Source of the DNA: Methylotenera sp.
GTDB lineage: Bacteria; Pseudomonadota; Gammaproteobacteria; Burkholderiales; Methylophilaceae
Direction: 5' to 3'
Length of the DNA stretch: 64,000 nt
Assembly: GCF_029945535.1 (NCBI RefSeq)
Contig: NZ_JAQSCU010000019.1
Location: 1-64,000 of the forward strand
Below, piece by piece: positions 7,480 through 18,373 of the stretch (the first letter of the stretch is position 1; the number at the start of each line of letters is the position of its first letter). The translations under genes and the position numbers were made by a program. The notes below the pieces were generated by a model. The model made no database searches. It was not told the DNA's origin and saw only the letters and a program-made list of their open reading frames with translations.

Positions 7480-9612
7480 CTAAATAGAATTTATTGGTTT
7501 ATTTTGGTGTTTATCTTTCCAATCACTAAGTGCATTTTTTGAAGTGTTAATTTCAGCTGTCGTCATACTTTTTTCTAAAGTATTCAACTTGGTTTTAATA
7601 TTTTGAATTCTCTTAGCTTCTGCGGATGAGTCTATCCCAATCTCAAGTCTAAAACCATTAGGGGCGTCTTCTTCAGGGTTGTAATCAGATGCGGACGGAA
7701 AGGCACCAACCGACAATGGCTTTATACTCGCAATTTTCTTTGAATATTCGATAACTAAGCTATACCAGACATAGGCTTGTGATTTATCCAATGGCACACC
7801 TAATCCATTTTCATATATTTCAGCTACAGGCATTGCTGTGTTGTAAAAATCTTCGTATCTATTCCCATCTACAGAATAAATATTTGTAGCTAAGCTTTTA
7901 AATAACTCAAGTGCTTTAGGATAATCTTGCTTAGTGATTACTCCCTCTTTATAGGCTTTAGCTAAATCCAATTGAGCATCAAAAAGATTTCTATTAGCTG
8001 CTTTTGTAAGTAAGGCCATAGCTTCTCTAGGATTTTTCTCGCCACCTCTGCCATCAATATAAAGCTTAGCCAGCTCATATTGGGCGTAAGGCTTGTCATT
8101 AGTGACTACTTTTTTATACCAATACAAGGCGTTTGTGTAGCTTGGACGTGCCTCGATTCCAGCCTCATTTGGGGCATCAGCCATATATAGCCTAGCAAGC
8201 GCTAATTGAGCGTCAACATCCCCACCATTAGCAGCCTTATCATACCAATATCTTGCTAACTTCAAGTTTCCACCGTATTCTGGTCCATATCCATTGTAGA
8301 AGCGCGCCAAAAATTTCATTGCTGCTTTACTCTGTGTTTTTGCCATTCTGTCTATAGTAGCCTTAGACTCCTTTGCATTTTGCTCTTTAGCTAAACCTGT
8401 TGAATAAATCAAACCTAAGTTCTTTTGACTTCTCTGATATTTATACTTATCTATCTCCATAAAGCGTAAATAAAGTTCTGTTGCATAAGTTAAATCTTTT
8501 TGAACTCCAATACCTTCCTTATAGGCATTTGCCAAATTCTCAATCGCGAATTTGTCATTATTTTTTGCCCCAACAGTCCAAGTTGCAACTGACTTTTTAA
8601 GCCAAATATCCGCTAATTGATTATCTTTTTTAGCAATTTTAATCTTTGGGTATGCAGTATATTGATCATCACGGTAAATCAGTCCTAATTTATATTGCGA
8701 AAACCCATAGCCGCCTTCAGCAGATTTCTTTAACCAGTCAATACCCAATTGATCGTTTTTATCAACACCAATGCCATCAAAATAACAATCAGCTAAAATT
8801 GCTTGCGATTTCGCAATACCATGTTCAGATAGTTTCTTTAACCAAGAAACAGCAAGTGGTAATTTTGTTTTATCACTTTTACCTTGCTCTAAATATGTGA
8901 TCGCCAAGTTATTCTGTGCTTGCTCGCTACCTTTATTTGCAGCTTTTTCAAGCCATTCGATGGCCTTGTTTTCATTTTTCTCATATCCACCTAAACCTTG
9001 AAGATATGCTATACCTAGCTCAAATTCAGATGATGTAAAGCCTTGCTTTGCGGATTGTTCATACCAAAATATTGCTTTAGTACTACTTTGCTCAACCCCA
9101 ACACCTTTTTCATATAACTGCGCCAGATTGTACATAGCCTCAGCATTGCCTGCTTCTGCGGCTTTTTTATTCCATTTGAACGACTCGGGGTAGTCTATTT
9201 TTGTACCGAGCCCAATCGAATATAAAACTCCCAACATATTCTGAGCATTAACATCGCTTTGCTCAGCGGCCTTTTTAAACCATAGCATTGCTTTTTCAGG
9301 AGACTTTTCGGTGGATTGTCCGTTTAGAATAAACTTTCCATAATAAAACTGAGCTTCTGGCTGACTTTGCTTGGCTGCTTTTTCGAACCAATAAAGGGCC
9401 TTATCGAAATTTTTTATTACACCATTACCTTGTAGATAGTTAATTGCAATTTTGTTCTGAGCATTTGCATCGCCTTTTTCTGCCATTGGCAAATATTCAG
9501 CAAATATTTCAGCTGGTTTCTTTTCTTGATCAGCGGCTGCATATATCGAAGTTGTGAATAGGAAAAATAAGAAACAAATTATTAATTTTAAAATTTTCAG
9601 TCTATTTTCCAT
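7480..9612 (-). CDS. secreted Sel1-repeat (TPR-like) protein
   Basis: Signal peptide plus more than 12 Sel1-type repeats (ALYWFEKAAKQSQPEAQFYYGKFILNG, AMLWFKKAAEQSDVNAQNMLGVLYSIGLG, ...). Confidence 0.9.
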   Translation of the reverse strand: MENRLKILKLIICFLFFLFTTSIYAAADQEKKPAEIFAEYLPMAEKGDANAQNKIAINYLQGNGVIKNFDKALYWFEKAAKQSQPEAQFYYGKFILNGQSTEKSPEKAMLWFKKAAEQSDVNAQNMLGVLYSIGLGTKIDYPESFKWNKKAAEAGNAEAMYNLAQLYEKGVGVEQSSTKAIFWYEQSAKQGFTSSEFELGIAYLQGLGGYEKNENKAIEWLEKAANKGSEQAQNNLAITYLEQGKSDKTKLPLAVSWLKKLSEHGIAKSQAILADCYFDGIGVDKNDQLGIDWLKKSAEGGYGFSQYKLGLIYRDDQYTAYPKIKIAKKDNQLADIWLKKSVATWTVGAKNNDKFAIENLANAYKEGIGVQKDLTYATELYLRFMEIDKYKYQRSQKNLGLIYSTGLAKEQNAKESKATIDRMAKTQSKAAMKFLARFYNGYGPEYGGNLKLARYWYDKAANGGDVDAQLALARLYMADAPNEAGIEARPSYTNALYWYKKVVTNDKPYAQYELAKLYIDGRGGEKNPREAMALLTKAANRNLFDAQLDLAKAYKEGVITKQDYPKALELFKSLATNIYSVDGNRYEDFYNTAMPVAEIYENGLGVPLDKSQAYVWYSLVIEYSKKIASIKPLSVGAFPSASDYNPEEDAPNGFRLEIGIDSSAEAKRIQNIKTKLNTLEKSMTTAEINTSKNALSDWKDKHQNKPINSI

Positions 9613-9753
9613 ATAGAGATCTAAATCGTAATAGTTTTTAGTAACCAATTAAAACTTATTTTTGTGTCATTAGAATGAATTGAGGTTTGTCTTGAGTTAC
9701 TTTGTTGAATATTCTTTTTAGCCCGAAAGTTGGCTCTGACAACTACATAAGAA

Positions 9754-9784
9754 AAAAGGACTCAGATTTCTCCGAGTCCTTTTA
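9754..9784 (-). terminator. tRNA-Ile2 downstream hairpin
   Basis: AAAAGGACTC-agatttctcc-GAGTCCTTTT inverted repeat with T-run on the minus strand. Confidence 0.75.
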
Positions 9785-9787
9785 TTT

Positions 9788-9866
<79 letters not shown>

Positions 9867-9915
9867 AAAACTTTTAAAGACGCTATTTTAAACTAAGAGT
9901 TGAAATCAAGACTAG

Positions 9916-11853
9916 TTAATCTTGTCCTGTTTCTAAGAAACTACGCAATCTTTCTGAACGAGTTGGATGACGCAGCTTACGCAACGCTTTCGCCTCAATT
10001 TGACGAATACGCTCACGGGTGACATCAAACTGTTTACCAACCTCTTCTAGGGTGTGATCTGTATTCATTTCAATACCAAAGCGCATACGTAATACTTTTG
10101 CTTCGCGTGGCGTCAATGACTCCAACACCTCACTGGTCGCATCACGTAGGCTCGCGTAAATCGCGGCATCCACTGGTGCTAATGTTTGTCCGTCTTCAAT
10201 AAAGTCACCTAAGTGTGAATCTTCATCATCACCGATTGGCGTTTCCATTGAAATTGGCTCTTTGCTGATTTTCAAGATTTTACGAATCTTGTCTTCAGGC
10301 ATTTCCATTTTCTCAGCAAGCAATGCTGGATCTGGCTCTACACCGGTTTCTTGTAAAATCTGACGGCTGATACGATTCATTTTATTAATCGTTTCAATCA
10401 TGTGCACAGGGATACGAATGGTACGTGCTTGGTCGGCAATAGAACGTGTAATCGCCTGACGAATCCACCATGTTGCATAGGTTGAGAATTTGAAACCACG
10501 ACGGTATTCAAATTTATCAACGGCTTTCATCAAGCCGATATTACCTTCTTGAATTAGGTCTAAAAATTGCAAGCCACGGTTTGTGTATTTTTTAGCAATC
10601 GAAATTACCAAACGTAAGTTAGCTTCAATCATTTCACGTTTAGCACGACGCGCACGCGCCTCGCCAGTCGTCATTTGCTTATTGATTTCTTTAAGCTCTT
10701 TGATTGGAATACCCACATTTTTTTCTAAATCAATCAAACGTTGTTGTTGATCTAAAATTGAGTGGTTATAACGGATTAATTTCTCAATATAAGGCTTATC
10801 CGCTTTCAATTCTTCAGCTAACCAGCCTAAATTACTCTCATTACCTGGGAATGATTTAATGAAATGCAATCTAGGCATACCTGATTTTTCTACGCAGAAA
10901 TCAAGCACTTTACGTTCGTGGCTACGAATAGTTTCAACTAAATCGCGCACTTGATCGCACAGTCCTTCAACTTGTTTTGGAGAGAATCTGAATGCTGTTA
11001 ATTCAACCAGAATTTCTGATAATAAAGTTTGATATTCAGGGTCTTGTGAGCCTCTTAAAGGTAAGATTTCCGTCATTTTTTTGTTCGCTGCGCGCACTAC
11101 CGCAAAGCGATTAACAACTTCTTCTTTAAGTTTTGCGAGCGCTTCAGCAGAGATAGCAGCAGCCTTTGCGCCGTCTTCATCTTCACCTTCGTCGATCTCT
11201 TCATCAACTTCATCTTCGTCTTCTGCGGCTTCAATCACCACATCGGCAACTGCACCCACATCAGAATCAATCAAGCCATCCACTAAGTCATCAACGCTTA
11301 ACTCATCGTTTTCAACTTTATCAACTAATGCCAATAAAGCAGCAATAGTCGTTGGGCAGGCAGCAATCGCTTGCACCATATGTTTAAGGCCGTCTTCAAT
11401 ACGACGTGCAATTTCAATTTCGCTTTCACGGGTAAGTAAATCCACTGTACCCATTTCGCGCATATACATACGCACAGGGTCAGTTGTACGACCAAAATCT
11501 GAGTCTACTGTAGCAAGTGCTTGTTCAGCCTCTTCTACAGCATCTTCATCAGTCACAGCAGGCGGAGCATCAGACATTAGCAACACTTCAGCATCAGGCG
11601 CCTCTTCGTACACCTGAATGCCCATGTCATTAATCATGCCGATAATGCCATCGATTTGCTCGGAGTTTTGTACATCATCTGGAAGATGATCGTTAATCTC
11701 AGCGTAGGTTAAGTAGCCGCGCTCTTTACCTAATACAATTAGAGATTTTAAACGTGAGCGGCGTTCTTCAGCACTAGCTTCTTGCAGCTCAGGGCTAACG
11801 AACTCCATTTTGTTTTTTTCTGCTAACTGATCGCTTTTCTTTGGTCTTGCCAT
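9916..11853 (-). CDS. rpoD: RNA polymerase sigma factor RpoD (sigma-70)
   Basis: Regions 2-4 ([63 protein letters not shown]). Confidence 0.98.
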   Translation of the reverse strand: MARPKKSDQLAEKNKMEFVSPELQEASAEERRSRLKSLIVLGKERGYLTYAEINDHLPDDVQNSEQIDGIIGMINDMGIQVYEEAPDAEVLLMSDAPPAVTDEDAVEEAEQALATVDSDFGRTTDPVRMYMREMGTVDLLTRESEIEIARRIEDGLKHMVQAIAACPTTIAALLALVDKVENDELSVDDLVDGLIDSDVGAVADVVIEAAEDEDEVDEEIDEGEDEDGAKAAAISAEALAKLKEEVVNRFAVVRAANKKMTEILPLRGSQDPEYQTLLSEILVELTAFRFSPKQVEGLCDQVRDLVETIRSHERKVLDFCVEKSGMPRLHFIKSFPGNESNLGWLAEELKADKPYIEKLIRYNHSILDQQQRLIDLEKNVGIPIKELKEINKQMTTGEARARRAKREMIEANLRLVISIAKKYTNRGLQFLDLIQEGNIGLMKAVDKFEYRRGFKFSTYATWWIRQAITRSIADQARTIRIPVHMIETINKMNRISRQILQETGVEPDPALLAEKMEMPEDKIRKILKISKEPISMETPIGDDEDSHLGDFIEDGQTLAPVDAAIYASLRDATSEVLESLTPREAKVLRMRFGIEMNTDHTLEEVGKQFDVTRERIRQIEAKALRKLRHPTRSERLRSFLETGQD

Positions 11854-12014
11854 GTACTCACCTCTAATTTATGCAATTACCATGTTTTTATTTAAAAATT
11901 GGCATGGTGAATGTAATTTCCGTAACCCTCTATTATAGCAGAAAATATCGCTATTTTGACCTACAGGCGCTGCTAATAATTCAACGTCGCGACACTAAAC
12001 ACGACCAGTAAAAA

Positions 12015-13751
12015 CTATTTTTTAACTTTACTCCCTAAACTTTTTAGCAAGCTTCGCTCATCCTCCGTCAGTGCGCTTAAAGGCTTTTCACTGACCTGTG
12101 CCAGCAACGCACTTTCATTTTTCTGTAGATAAAGCTGCTTTAATTGCTGCCTTGCACCAGACATCGCAAGAGCTAAGTCCAGTGTTTCATCCAGCACATT
12201 AAGTTCTTTTTTAAGCTCAGTAATGATATTGGTATCAACTTTACTTTCCAACTCGCGCATTATCACTACTGGTTTAGAATGAGGATGCATGAGGCAAGTT
12301 TCAATAGTCTGTCTCAATAATAATTCATCACCTGAACTGCCCGATATCCACAGCAGATCATCCTTACCTACCAGCGCAGGCTGCATAATCATGGTTAAAC
12401 AAAAATGGTGATGCAGAGAGTTGGTTGTACGCGTAAGCTTTGGCCTAGCTTGCACAGGCGCTTTATTCAGATTAGGCAACTTAAGCAAGCTCTGCATTTC
12501 ATCTATGGATAATTGCGCTAATTCCGCTACCTTCTTGCGCAAATACATCGCGCTGCGTGGCGCATTGATTTGCTGCATGATGGGTTCAGCTTCGTTTAAA
12601 AAACGCACTTTATCCTCTTGGCTTTGCAAAGGATTATCTTCACTCAAATGCTTCAAAATATACTGCGAAAGTGGCATTGCGGTTTTAATTTCCGCCTCAA
12701 ATTGCTCTTTACCAAACTCACGCACATAAGAATCAGGGTCATGCGCTTTGGGCAAAAATAAGAATGACAACTTCAAGCCATCCGTAAGCGCCGGCAAAGC
12801 GTTCATGGCCGCACGCCAAGCTGCGGTTAACCCTGCATTATCGCCGTCAAAACAAAATACCACCTCATCGGTTTGCCGCATCAACTTAGTAATATGAAAA
12901 GGCGTGGTAGCAGTACCTAATGCTGCCACAGCATACTCAATACCATACTGAGCCAACGCGACTACATCCATATAACCTTCAACTACCAACGCGCGCCCTG
13001 CATCGCGTATCGCTCTGCGTGCTAGAAACAAACCATAAAGCTCATGGCCTTTTTGAAATAGTGGCGTTTCTGGGGAGTTGTAGTACTTAGGCGTATCTTC
13101 TGGATTAATCACGCGGCCACCAAAGCCAATCACCTGACCTTTTTGGTCATGAATCGGGAACATGATGCGGTCACGAAATCGGTCATAGCGGCGACCTTGG
13201 TCATTCTCAACGACTAGGCCCGCAACACTCAACGCTTCGTTGTCATAGTTTGGGAAAACACTCTGCAAATTTTGCCAACCCGCCGGTGCGTACCCTACTT
13301 GAAATTTAGCCGCCACTTGCCCGCTTAAGCCACGTGCTTTTAGATACTCAATGGCTCGAGGAGATTTTTTCAGTTCAGCTTTATAGTATTGAGCCGCTTG
13401 CTGTAATGACTCTTGCAAACCCAATACAACCTTATGCTCAGGCTTGTTTGCATCGCGTGCTTCTTGCGGTACGATCATTCCGACCATTCGAGCAAGATCA
13501 TTAATCGCTTCAACAAAACTTAAACCTTGGTATTCCATTAAAAAACCAACGGCGGTGCCATGCGCGCCACAACCAAAGCAATGATAAAACTGCTTAGTTG
13601 GACTGACAGTAAAACTCGGAGACTTTTCGTTATGGAATGGGCAGCATGCAGAGTAATTAGCTCCCGCTTTTTTCAAGGGCGTGCTTTTATCAATCACGTC
13701 GACAATATCAACGCGATTTAATAACTCTTGAATAAAGCTCTCTGGAATCAA
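12015..13751 (-). CDS. dnaG: DNA primase
   Basis: Zinc finger CCPFHNEKSPSFTVSPTKQFYHCFGCGAHG; Toprim VEGYMDVVAL. Confidence 0.98.
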   Translation of the reverse strand: MIPESFIQELLNRVDIVDVIDKSTPLKKAGANYSACCPFHNEKSPSFTVSPTKQFYHCFGCGAHGTAVGFLMEYQGLSFVEAINDLARMVGMIVPQEARDANKPEHKVVLGLQESLQQAAQYYKAELKKSPRAIEYLKARGLSGQVAAKFQVGYAPAGWQNLQSVFPNYDNEALSVAGLVVENDQGRRYDRFRDRIMFPIHDQKGQVIGFGGRVINPEDTPKYYNSPETPLFQKGHELYGLFLARRAIRDAGRALVVEGYMDVVALAQYGIEYAVAALGTATTPFHITKLMRQTDEVVFCFDGDNAGLTAAWRAAMNALPALTDGLKLSFLFLPKAHDPDSYVREFGKEQFEAEIKTAMPLSQYILKHLSEDNPLQSQEDKVRFLNEAEPIMQQINAPRSAMYLRKKVAELAQLSIDEMQSLLKLPNLNKAPVQARPKLTRTTNSLHHHFCLTMIMQPALVGKDDLLWISGSSGDELLLRQTIETCLMHPHSKPVVIMRELESKVDTNIITELKKELNVLDETLDLALAMSGARQQLKQLYLQKNESALLAQVSEKPLSALTEDERSLLKSLGSKVKK

Positions 13752-13843
13752 AGTATTCTGCTTTTATAAGATTTTAGGTAATTTTAGCTTATTTTAGAAA
13801 AGTCGCTTCTACAAATAGAAACGAAATAGAAATACCCAGAAAC

Positions 13844-13868
13844 AAAAAAGGAGCTTTTCGCTCCTTTA
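13844..13868 (-). terminator. intrinsic terminator between yqeY and dnaG
   Basis: AAAAAAGGAGC-ttttc-GCTCCTTT hairpin. Confidence 0.7.
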
Positions 13869-13893
13869 GTATTTTTTGCTACCTGTCTTTAAC

Positions 13894-14337
13894 TTAAGCT
13901 AATCGAGTTTTAATCAAACCTGATATTTTTCCCATATCAGCCTTACCAGCAACTAACGGCTTAATCGCAGCCATTACCTTACCCATATCTTTAACGCCAG
14001 CAGCGCCTGTATCTGCCACCACTTGATCTAAAATACTTAGGATTTCCGCCTCAGTCAGCTGTTGTGGCAAATACTCCTGCAACACACTCACTTCATACTT
14101 CTCAACATCGGCTAAATCTGTTCTGTTTGCAGATTCATAAGCAGCGATTGAATCACGGCGTTGTTTGAGCATTTTTTCGATTGCGGTAATAACATCCGCA
14201 TCACTTAACTCAATACGCTCATCCACTTCACGCTGCTTAATAGCGGCTTGCAATAAACGAATAGCACCTAAACGCGCGCTATCTTTAGCACGCATTGCGG
14301 TTTTCATATCTTCAGTGATTTGTAACTTAAGGCTCAT
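13894..14337 (-). CDS. yqeY: GatB/YqeY domain protein
   Basis: LKLQITEDMKTAMRAKDSARLGAIRLLQAAIKQREVDER and YLPQQLTEAEI; located between rpsU and dnaG. Confidence 0.93.
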   Translation of the reverse strand: MSLKLQITEDMKTAMRAKDSARLGAIRLLQAAIKQREVDERIELSDADVITAIEKMLKQRRDSIAAYESANRTDLADVEKYEVSVLQEYLPQQLTEAEILSILDQVVADTGAAGVKDMGKVMAAIKPLVAGKADMGKISGLIKTRLA

Positions 14338-14344
14338 CTAAAAC

Positions 14345-14650
14345 TTATGCACTCTTGATGTAAGTATCAAACTTAGCCTGATAATCCGTCATATGTTCAG
14401 TCAGGGCGATTTTGTATTGATTAACAAAGTACTCTAATGCGGCGGCTTTTTCAGCTTCAAAGTTTTCTTTGGTACCACACTGCGTGGCAATCAAAAACGT
14501 ATTGAACCGTGCAGACGCAAACAAGAAGCTCGCATTCACCACACCAACATCGTTGCTTGCAGCTTGTTCATTGGCAAAACCAATGAACTTATCTGTCAAA
14601 CTCCAAAATGCTTCATCTGGCGCTGCTGGAGCGTTGTTTGTATCAGCCAT
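14345..14650 (-). CDS. DUF3144 family protein
   Basis: FWSLTDKFIGFANEQA...VNASFLFASARFNTFL...YFVNQYKIALTEHMTDYQAKF. Confidence 0.8.
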   Translation of the reverse strand: MADTNNAPAAPDEAFWSLTDKFIGFANEQAASNDVGVVNASFLFASARFNTFLIATQCGTKENFEAEKAAALEYFVNQYKIALTEHMTDYQAKFDTYIKSA

Positions 14651-14657
14651 ACTATGA

Positions 14658-14870
14658 CTAGTAAAGTTTAGCTGGAAGTGTTTGTTTTAGCAAACGGCGA
14701 TACTGACGTTTAACAGCGGCAGCAGCTTTACGTTTACGTTCCCATGTTGGTTTCTCGTAGAACTCGCGAGCGCGAAGATCATTCAACAAACCTGTTTTTT
14801 CAATTAGGCGTTTAAAACGGCGAAGGGCAACGTCAAACGGCTCATTTTCTTTTACGCGTACACTAGACAT
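14658..14870 (-). CDS. rpsU: 30S ribosomal protein S21
   Basis: [29 protein letters not shown]...[14 protein letters not shown]. Confidence 0.97.
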   Translation of the reverse strand: MSSVRVKENEPFDVALRRFKRLIEKTGLLNDLRAREFYEKPTWERKRKAAAAVKRQYRRLLKQTLPAKLY

Positions 14871-15082
14871 TCGATCTCTCTTATAACAACAAATTTAATA
14901 TGGGTATACTCAAATTTCTAACAGGCACTTACGCGCTTCTGATTTAGAAACTGAGAAAAGCCGACTATTTTAATCGCATAATTGTTTTTATTCAATTACT
15001 TTTATGCATTTATGCCCTAAATGCGCAATAATTCAACCTTTAAAATATTTAAAGTCATTAAATAGATGCTGGAATTTCTCAA

Positions 15083-16117
15083 ATGATAGTCTTAGGTGTT
15101 GAATCATCCTGTGACGAAACAGGGCTTGCATTATACGATACCGAGCAAGGTTTGCTCGCACACGCGTTGCATTCACAAGTTGAAATGCATGCTGAATATG
15201 GCGGCGTGGTGCCAGAACTTGCCTCGCGCGACCACATTCGTCGCGTGCTACCTCTTACTGAAAACGTACTAAAAACTGCTAATAAAACGCTACAAGATAT
15301 CGACGCAATCGCTTACACACAAGGCCCCGGTTTGTCTGGAGCGCTATTAGTTGGCACTAGCTTTGCTGAATCACTCGCGTTTAGCTTACAAATTCCTACA
15401 ATTAATGTGCATCATCTTGAAGGGCATTTGCTTGCACCTTTGCTTGAGGCTAACCCACCAGCCTTTCCATTTGTAGCGTTGCTTGTTTCGGGCGGTCACA
15501 GCCAGCTGATGCGTGTAGATGGCATTGGCGAATATGAATTACTAGGCGACACTTTAGATGACGCTGCGGGTGAAGCTTTTGACAAAACCGCTAAATTATT
15601 AGGTTTAGGTTACCCAGGTGGCCCTGCGCTGTCTAAATTAGCCCAAAGCGGTAAGGCGCGCTTTAAGTTACCACGACCATTATTGAACAGTGGTGATTTA
15701 AACTTTAGCTTTAGCGGCTTAAAAACGGCGGTGTTAACACTAGTGAATCAACACCAACCCTTAGATGCTGCAACTACAGCGGATATTGCGTGGGAATTTC
15801 AAGAAGCCGTGACTGAGATATTAACGCTGAAATGCATGACAGCTTTGCGTGAAACAGGTTTAGATAATTTGGTGGTTTCGGGCGGCGTAGGCGCAAATTC
15901 AAAACTGCGTGAAAAATTGAATGCAGCGACCAAACGTAAGCTATGCAAGGTGAGCTATCCACGCTTAGAGTTCTGTACTGACAACGGCGCGATGATTGCC
16001 TTTGCAGGTGCCATGCGCCTAAAAGCCATGCATGGTAATGGTAATGGTAATAAAAACTATGGCTTTAGCGTGCGCCCACGTTGGGATTTAGCAGAGTTGC
16101 AAAAACCCGCTATTTAA
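15083..16117 (+). CDS. tsaD: tRNA threonylcarbamoyladenosine transferase TsaD
   Basis: [49 protein letters not shown]. Confidence 0.98.
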   Translation: MIVLGVESSCDETGLALYDTEQGLLAHALHSQVEMHAEYGGVVPELASRDHIRRVLPLTENVLKTANKTLQDIDAIAYTQGPGLSGALLVGTSFAESLAFSLQIPTINVHHLEGHLLAPLLEANPPAFPFVALLVSGGHSQLMRVDGIGEYELLGDTLDDAAGEAFDKTAKLLGLGYPGGPALSKLAQSGKARFKLPRPLLNSGDLNFSFSGLKTAVLTLVNQHQPLDAATTADIAWEFQEAVTEILTLKCMTALRETGLDNLVVSGGVGANSKLREKLNAATKRKLCKVSYPRLEFCTDNGAMIAFAGAMRLKAMHGNGNGNKNYGFSVRPRWDLAELQKPAI

Positions 16118-16126
16118 AAAGACAGC

Positions 16127-16750
16127 TTACTTTTTCTTACCAAAACTCGATTCAGTGCCAGCCAGCAACTTTTGAATATTGCTTCTGTGGCGCCAAATCA
16201 GCATTACCGCCATAATAGTGACCGCAATAACATAGTCGTTATATGCTGACAATAGAAACCATGCATACACTGGCGCAAGTGCTGCCGCCACAATCGCACC
16301 GAGTGATGAATAACGGGAAATAGCAAAAACTACAATCCACGTTACCACTGCCGCTAAACCGAGCAATGGCGAAATAGCTAACATCACGCCCAGCGCTGTC
16401 GCCACGCCCTTGCCGCCTTTAAATTTATAAAAAATTGGATACAAATGCCCAAAAAATACAGCTAAACCAACTGAAGCAACTACCCACATCAACATATCAG
16501 ACTGCAAAGCTAACCAAACTGGCAACCAACCTTTAAGCACGTCACCTAACAATGTAAGCGCTGCAGCCAGCTTCTTACCACTACGCAATACATTAGTCGC
16601 ACCCGGATTACCAGAACCCACCGTACGCGGATCAGGCAACCCAAACAGCTTACTCACGATAATACCAAATGCAACAGAACCCAATAGATACGCAGCCACA
16701 ATCCAAACCACAGGAATTAACGTGACTGGTACAAACCCTAATTCATTCAT
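16127..16750 (-). CDS. plsY: glycerol-3-phosphate acyltransferase PlsY
   Basis: [61 protein letters not shown]. Confidence 0.96.
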   Translation of the reverse strand: MNELGFVPVTLIPVVWIVAAYLLGSVAFGIIVSKLFGLPDPRTVGSGNPGATNVLRSGKKLAAALTLLGDVLKGWLPVWLALQSDMLMWVVASVGLAVFFGHLYPIFYKFKGGKGVATALGVMLAISPLLGLAAVVTWIVVFAISRYSSLGAIVAAALAPVYAWFLLSAYNDYVIAVTIMAVMLIWRHRSNIQKLLAGTESSFGKKK

Positions 16751-16812
16751 AAAATCTCTCTTTACCGTAATTCCCGCGCCAACGGGAATCCATTTTAACC
16801 ACACAAATACCC

Positions 16813-16884
16813 TGTCATTCTGAGCATAGCGAAGAATCCAAGCCATAAGTCAACTTGCTGGATTCTTCGCTATGCTCAGAATGA
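16813..16884. repeat. REP-like long inverted repeat
   Basis: GTCATTCTGAGCATAGCGAAGAATCCA ... TGGATTCTTCGCTATGCTCAGAATGAC. Confidence 0.9.
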
Positions 16885-17017
16885 CGAAAGTGAATAACAA
16901 TCCGTCCGTTATCTAAAACTTTTGTACGATGCACACTCGCACATTGCAATTGTAGTTTAATATTCAAAATATTACTGGATTCTGGATTGCAGGAATCACG
17001 ACACGAGAATAAAGCCA

Positions 17018-17371
17018 ATGGACACCATATTTTTAGAGCAAGTTAAAGTACAAACAAAACTAGGGGTACCCGAGTGGGAACGCATGATGCCGCAAACCAT
17101 TATCCTAGACATTGAAATTGGCTACGATTTAACTAACGCCTGCCAAAGCGACACCATTGCCGACACCATAGACTATGGCGCAGTCGTTAGACGCATACGC
17201 GAAACCTTAACTGAAAACAGCTTTAAATTAGTAGAAGCCTTAGCTGAATATCTTTGCCAATTGATATTGAAAGAATTTGGTGCGCTAAGTGTGAAGATTA
17301 AAGTGGCAAAACCTGGGATATTGCCGGGATTGAAGGCGTTGGGGGTAATTGTTGAACGCAACAGAAATTAG
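17018..17371 (+). CDS. folB: dihydroneopterin aldolase
   Basis: MDTIFLEQVKVQTKLGVPEWERMMPQTIILDIEIGYDL...DTIDYGAVVRRIRE. Confidence 0.93.
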   Translation: MDTIFLEQVKVQTKLGVPEWERMMPQTIILDIEIGYDLTNACQSDTIADTIDYGAVVRRIRETLTENSFKLVEALAEYLCQLILKEFGALSVKIKVAKPGILPGLKALGVIVERNRN

Positions 17372-17376
17372 ATAAC

Positions 17377-18075
17377 ATGAAAATTGTAACTTGGAATTGC
17401 AATGGGGCATTTCGTAGAAAGTTTGAATCCATAAAGCATATGGATGCTGATATCTTAATTATTCAAGAGTGCGAAGATCCTGTGCGCAGTAAAGACATTG
17501 CCTACATAAACTGGGCATCCAATTATCTATGGCTAGGTAACAATAAAAACTCAGGTCTTGGCGTATTCGCCAAAGATGCCATATCTCTAACATTGCTTGA
17601 TTGGGAAACACAAGGTCTAGAGTCTTTTATTCCGTTTCTAGCAAATGATAATTTAACAGTTTTGGCTGTATGGACTAAACAAGCCAACTCCCCTACATTT
17701 CAATACATTGGGCAATTGTGGAAATATCTTCAAGTTCATAAATCAAAATTACCGTTAGCTCAAGCCGTTGTTTGCGGCGACTTTAATAGCAACGCCTGCT
17801 GGGATAAATGGGACCGATGGTGGAATCATTCAGACGTAGTTTCAGATTTACAAAAATTAGAAATTCACAGCATTTACCATCACCTCAAGCAAGAGATTCA
17901 AGGTAAAGAAAGTTCAGCAACATTTTATATGCATCGTAAAATTGAAAAGCCGTATCATATTGACTATGCTTTTACATCAAAAAATCTTTTGGCATCAGCA
18001 CAGTTAGAAATAGGCAATCCTGCTGAGTGGCTCAGATTAAGTGACCACATGCCAATAATTTTTGAAATTGCTTAA
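17377..18075 (+). CDS. endonuclease/exonuclease/phosphatase family protein
   Basis: MKIVTWNCNGAFRRKFESIKHMDADILIIQECE; VVCGDFNSN; LSDHMPIIFEI. Confidence 0.88.
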   Translation: MKIVTWNCNGAFRRKFESIKHMDADILIIQECEDPVRSKDIAYINWASNYLWLGNNKNSGLGVFAKDAISLTLLDWETQGLESFIPFLANDNLTVLAVWTKQANSPTFQYIGQLWKYLQVHKSKLPLAQAVVCGDFNSNACWDKWDRWWNHSDVVSDLQKLEIHSIYHHLKQEIQGKESSATFYMHRKIEKPYHIDYAFTSKNLLASAQLEIGNPAEWLRLSDHMPIIFEIA

Positions 18076-18247
18076 TACTTACCCCTCACGTTCCCTTACA
18101 CCACGCCGAGCAACGCAAACTTAAAGGAGTTTTCAGCAAGCGGCTGTTTGAGCCAAGTGATTTTATTGGCGAGTTTCCGATTGCTGCCTTTATGTTGAGT
18201 AGCGCAGGGAAGGCGAAGCCCGTGGGGTTGGGGTGCCGTTTTCTGTG

Positions 18248-18282
18248 GTTACTTTCTTTTCAGGCAATTAAAAGAAAGTGAC
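18248..18282. repeat. imperfect inverted repeat in intergenic repeat-like element
   Basis: GTTACTTTCTTTT-caggcaatt-AAAAGAAAGTGAC. Confidence 0.7.
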
Positions 18283-18337
18283 TAGCTGTCGGGCTACCCC
18301 CCGACACGGTTCAATAACCTACACAGTTAAAAGACAC

Positions 18338-18366
18338 TGGATTCCGACTTTCGTCGGAATGACGAA
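18338..18366. repeat. REP-like hairpin (TGGATTCCGACTTTCGTCGGAATGACG)
   Basis: Inverted repeat ATTCCGAC-ttt-GTCGGAAT; related units near 20010 and 62598. Confidence 0.75.
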
Positions 18367-18373
18367 TGGGAAA

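Noticed and set aside
11081-11617. 178-aa plus-strand Ser/Thr/Ala-rich ORF
   Set aside because: Lies wholly antisense within rpoD over its acidic/Ala-rich region; composition is that of a complementary-frame artefact.
16032-16056. Tandem GGTAAT repeat near the tsaD 3' end as a phase-variation tract
   Set aside because: Hexamer unit keeps reading frame (HGNGNGNKN), only three copies, in a likely essential gene.
16815-17018. 67-aa minus-strand ORF between plsY and folB
   Set aside because: Made largely of the REP-like palindrome; typical spurious ORF.
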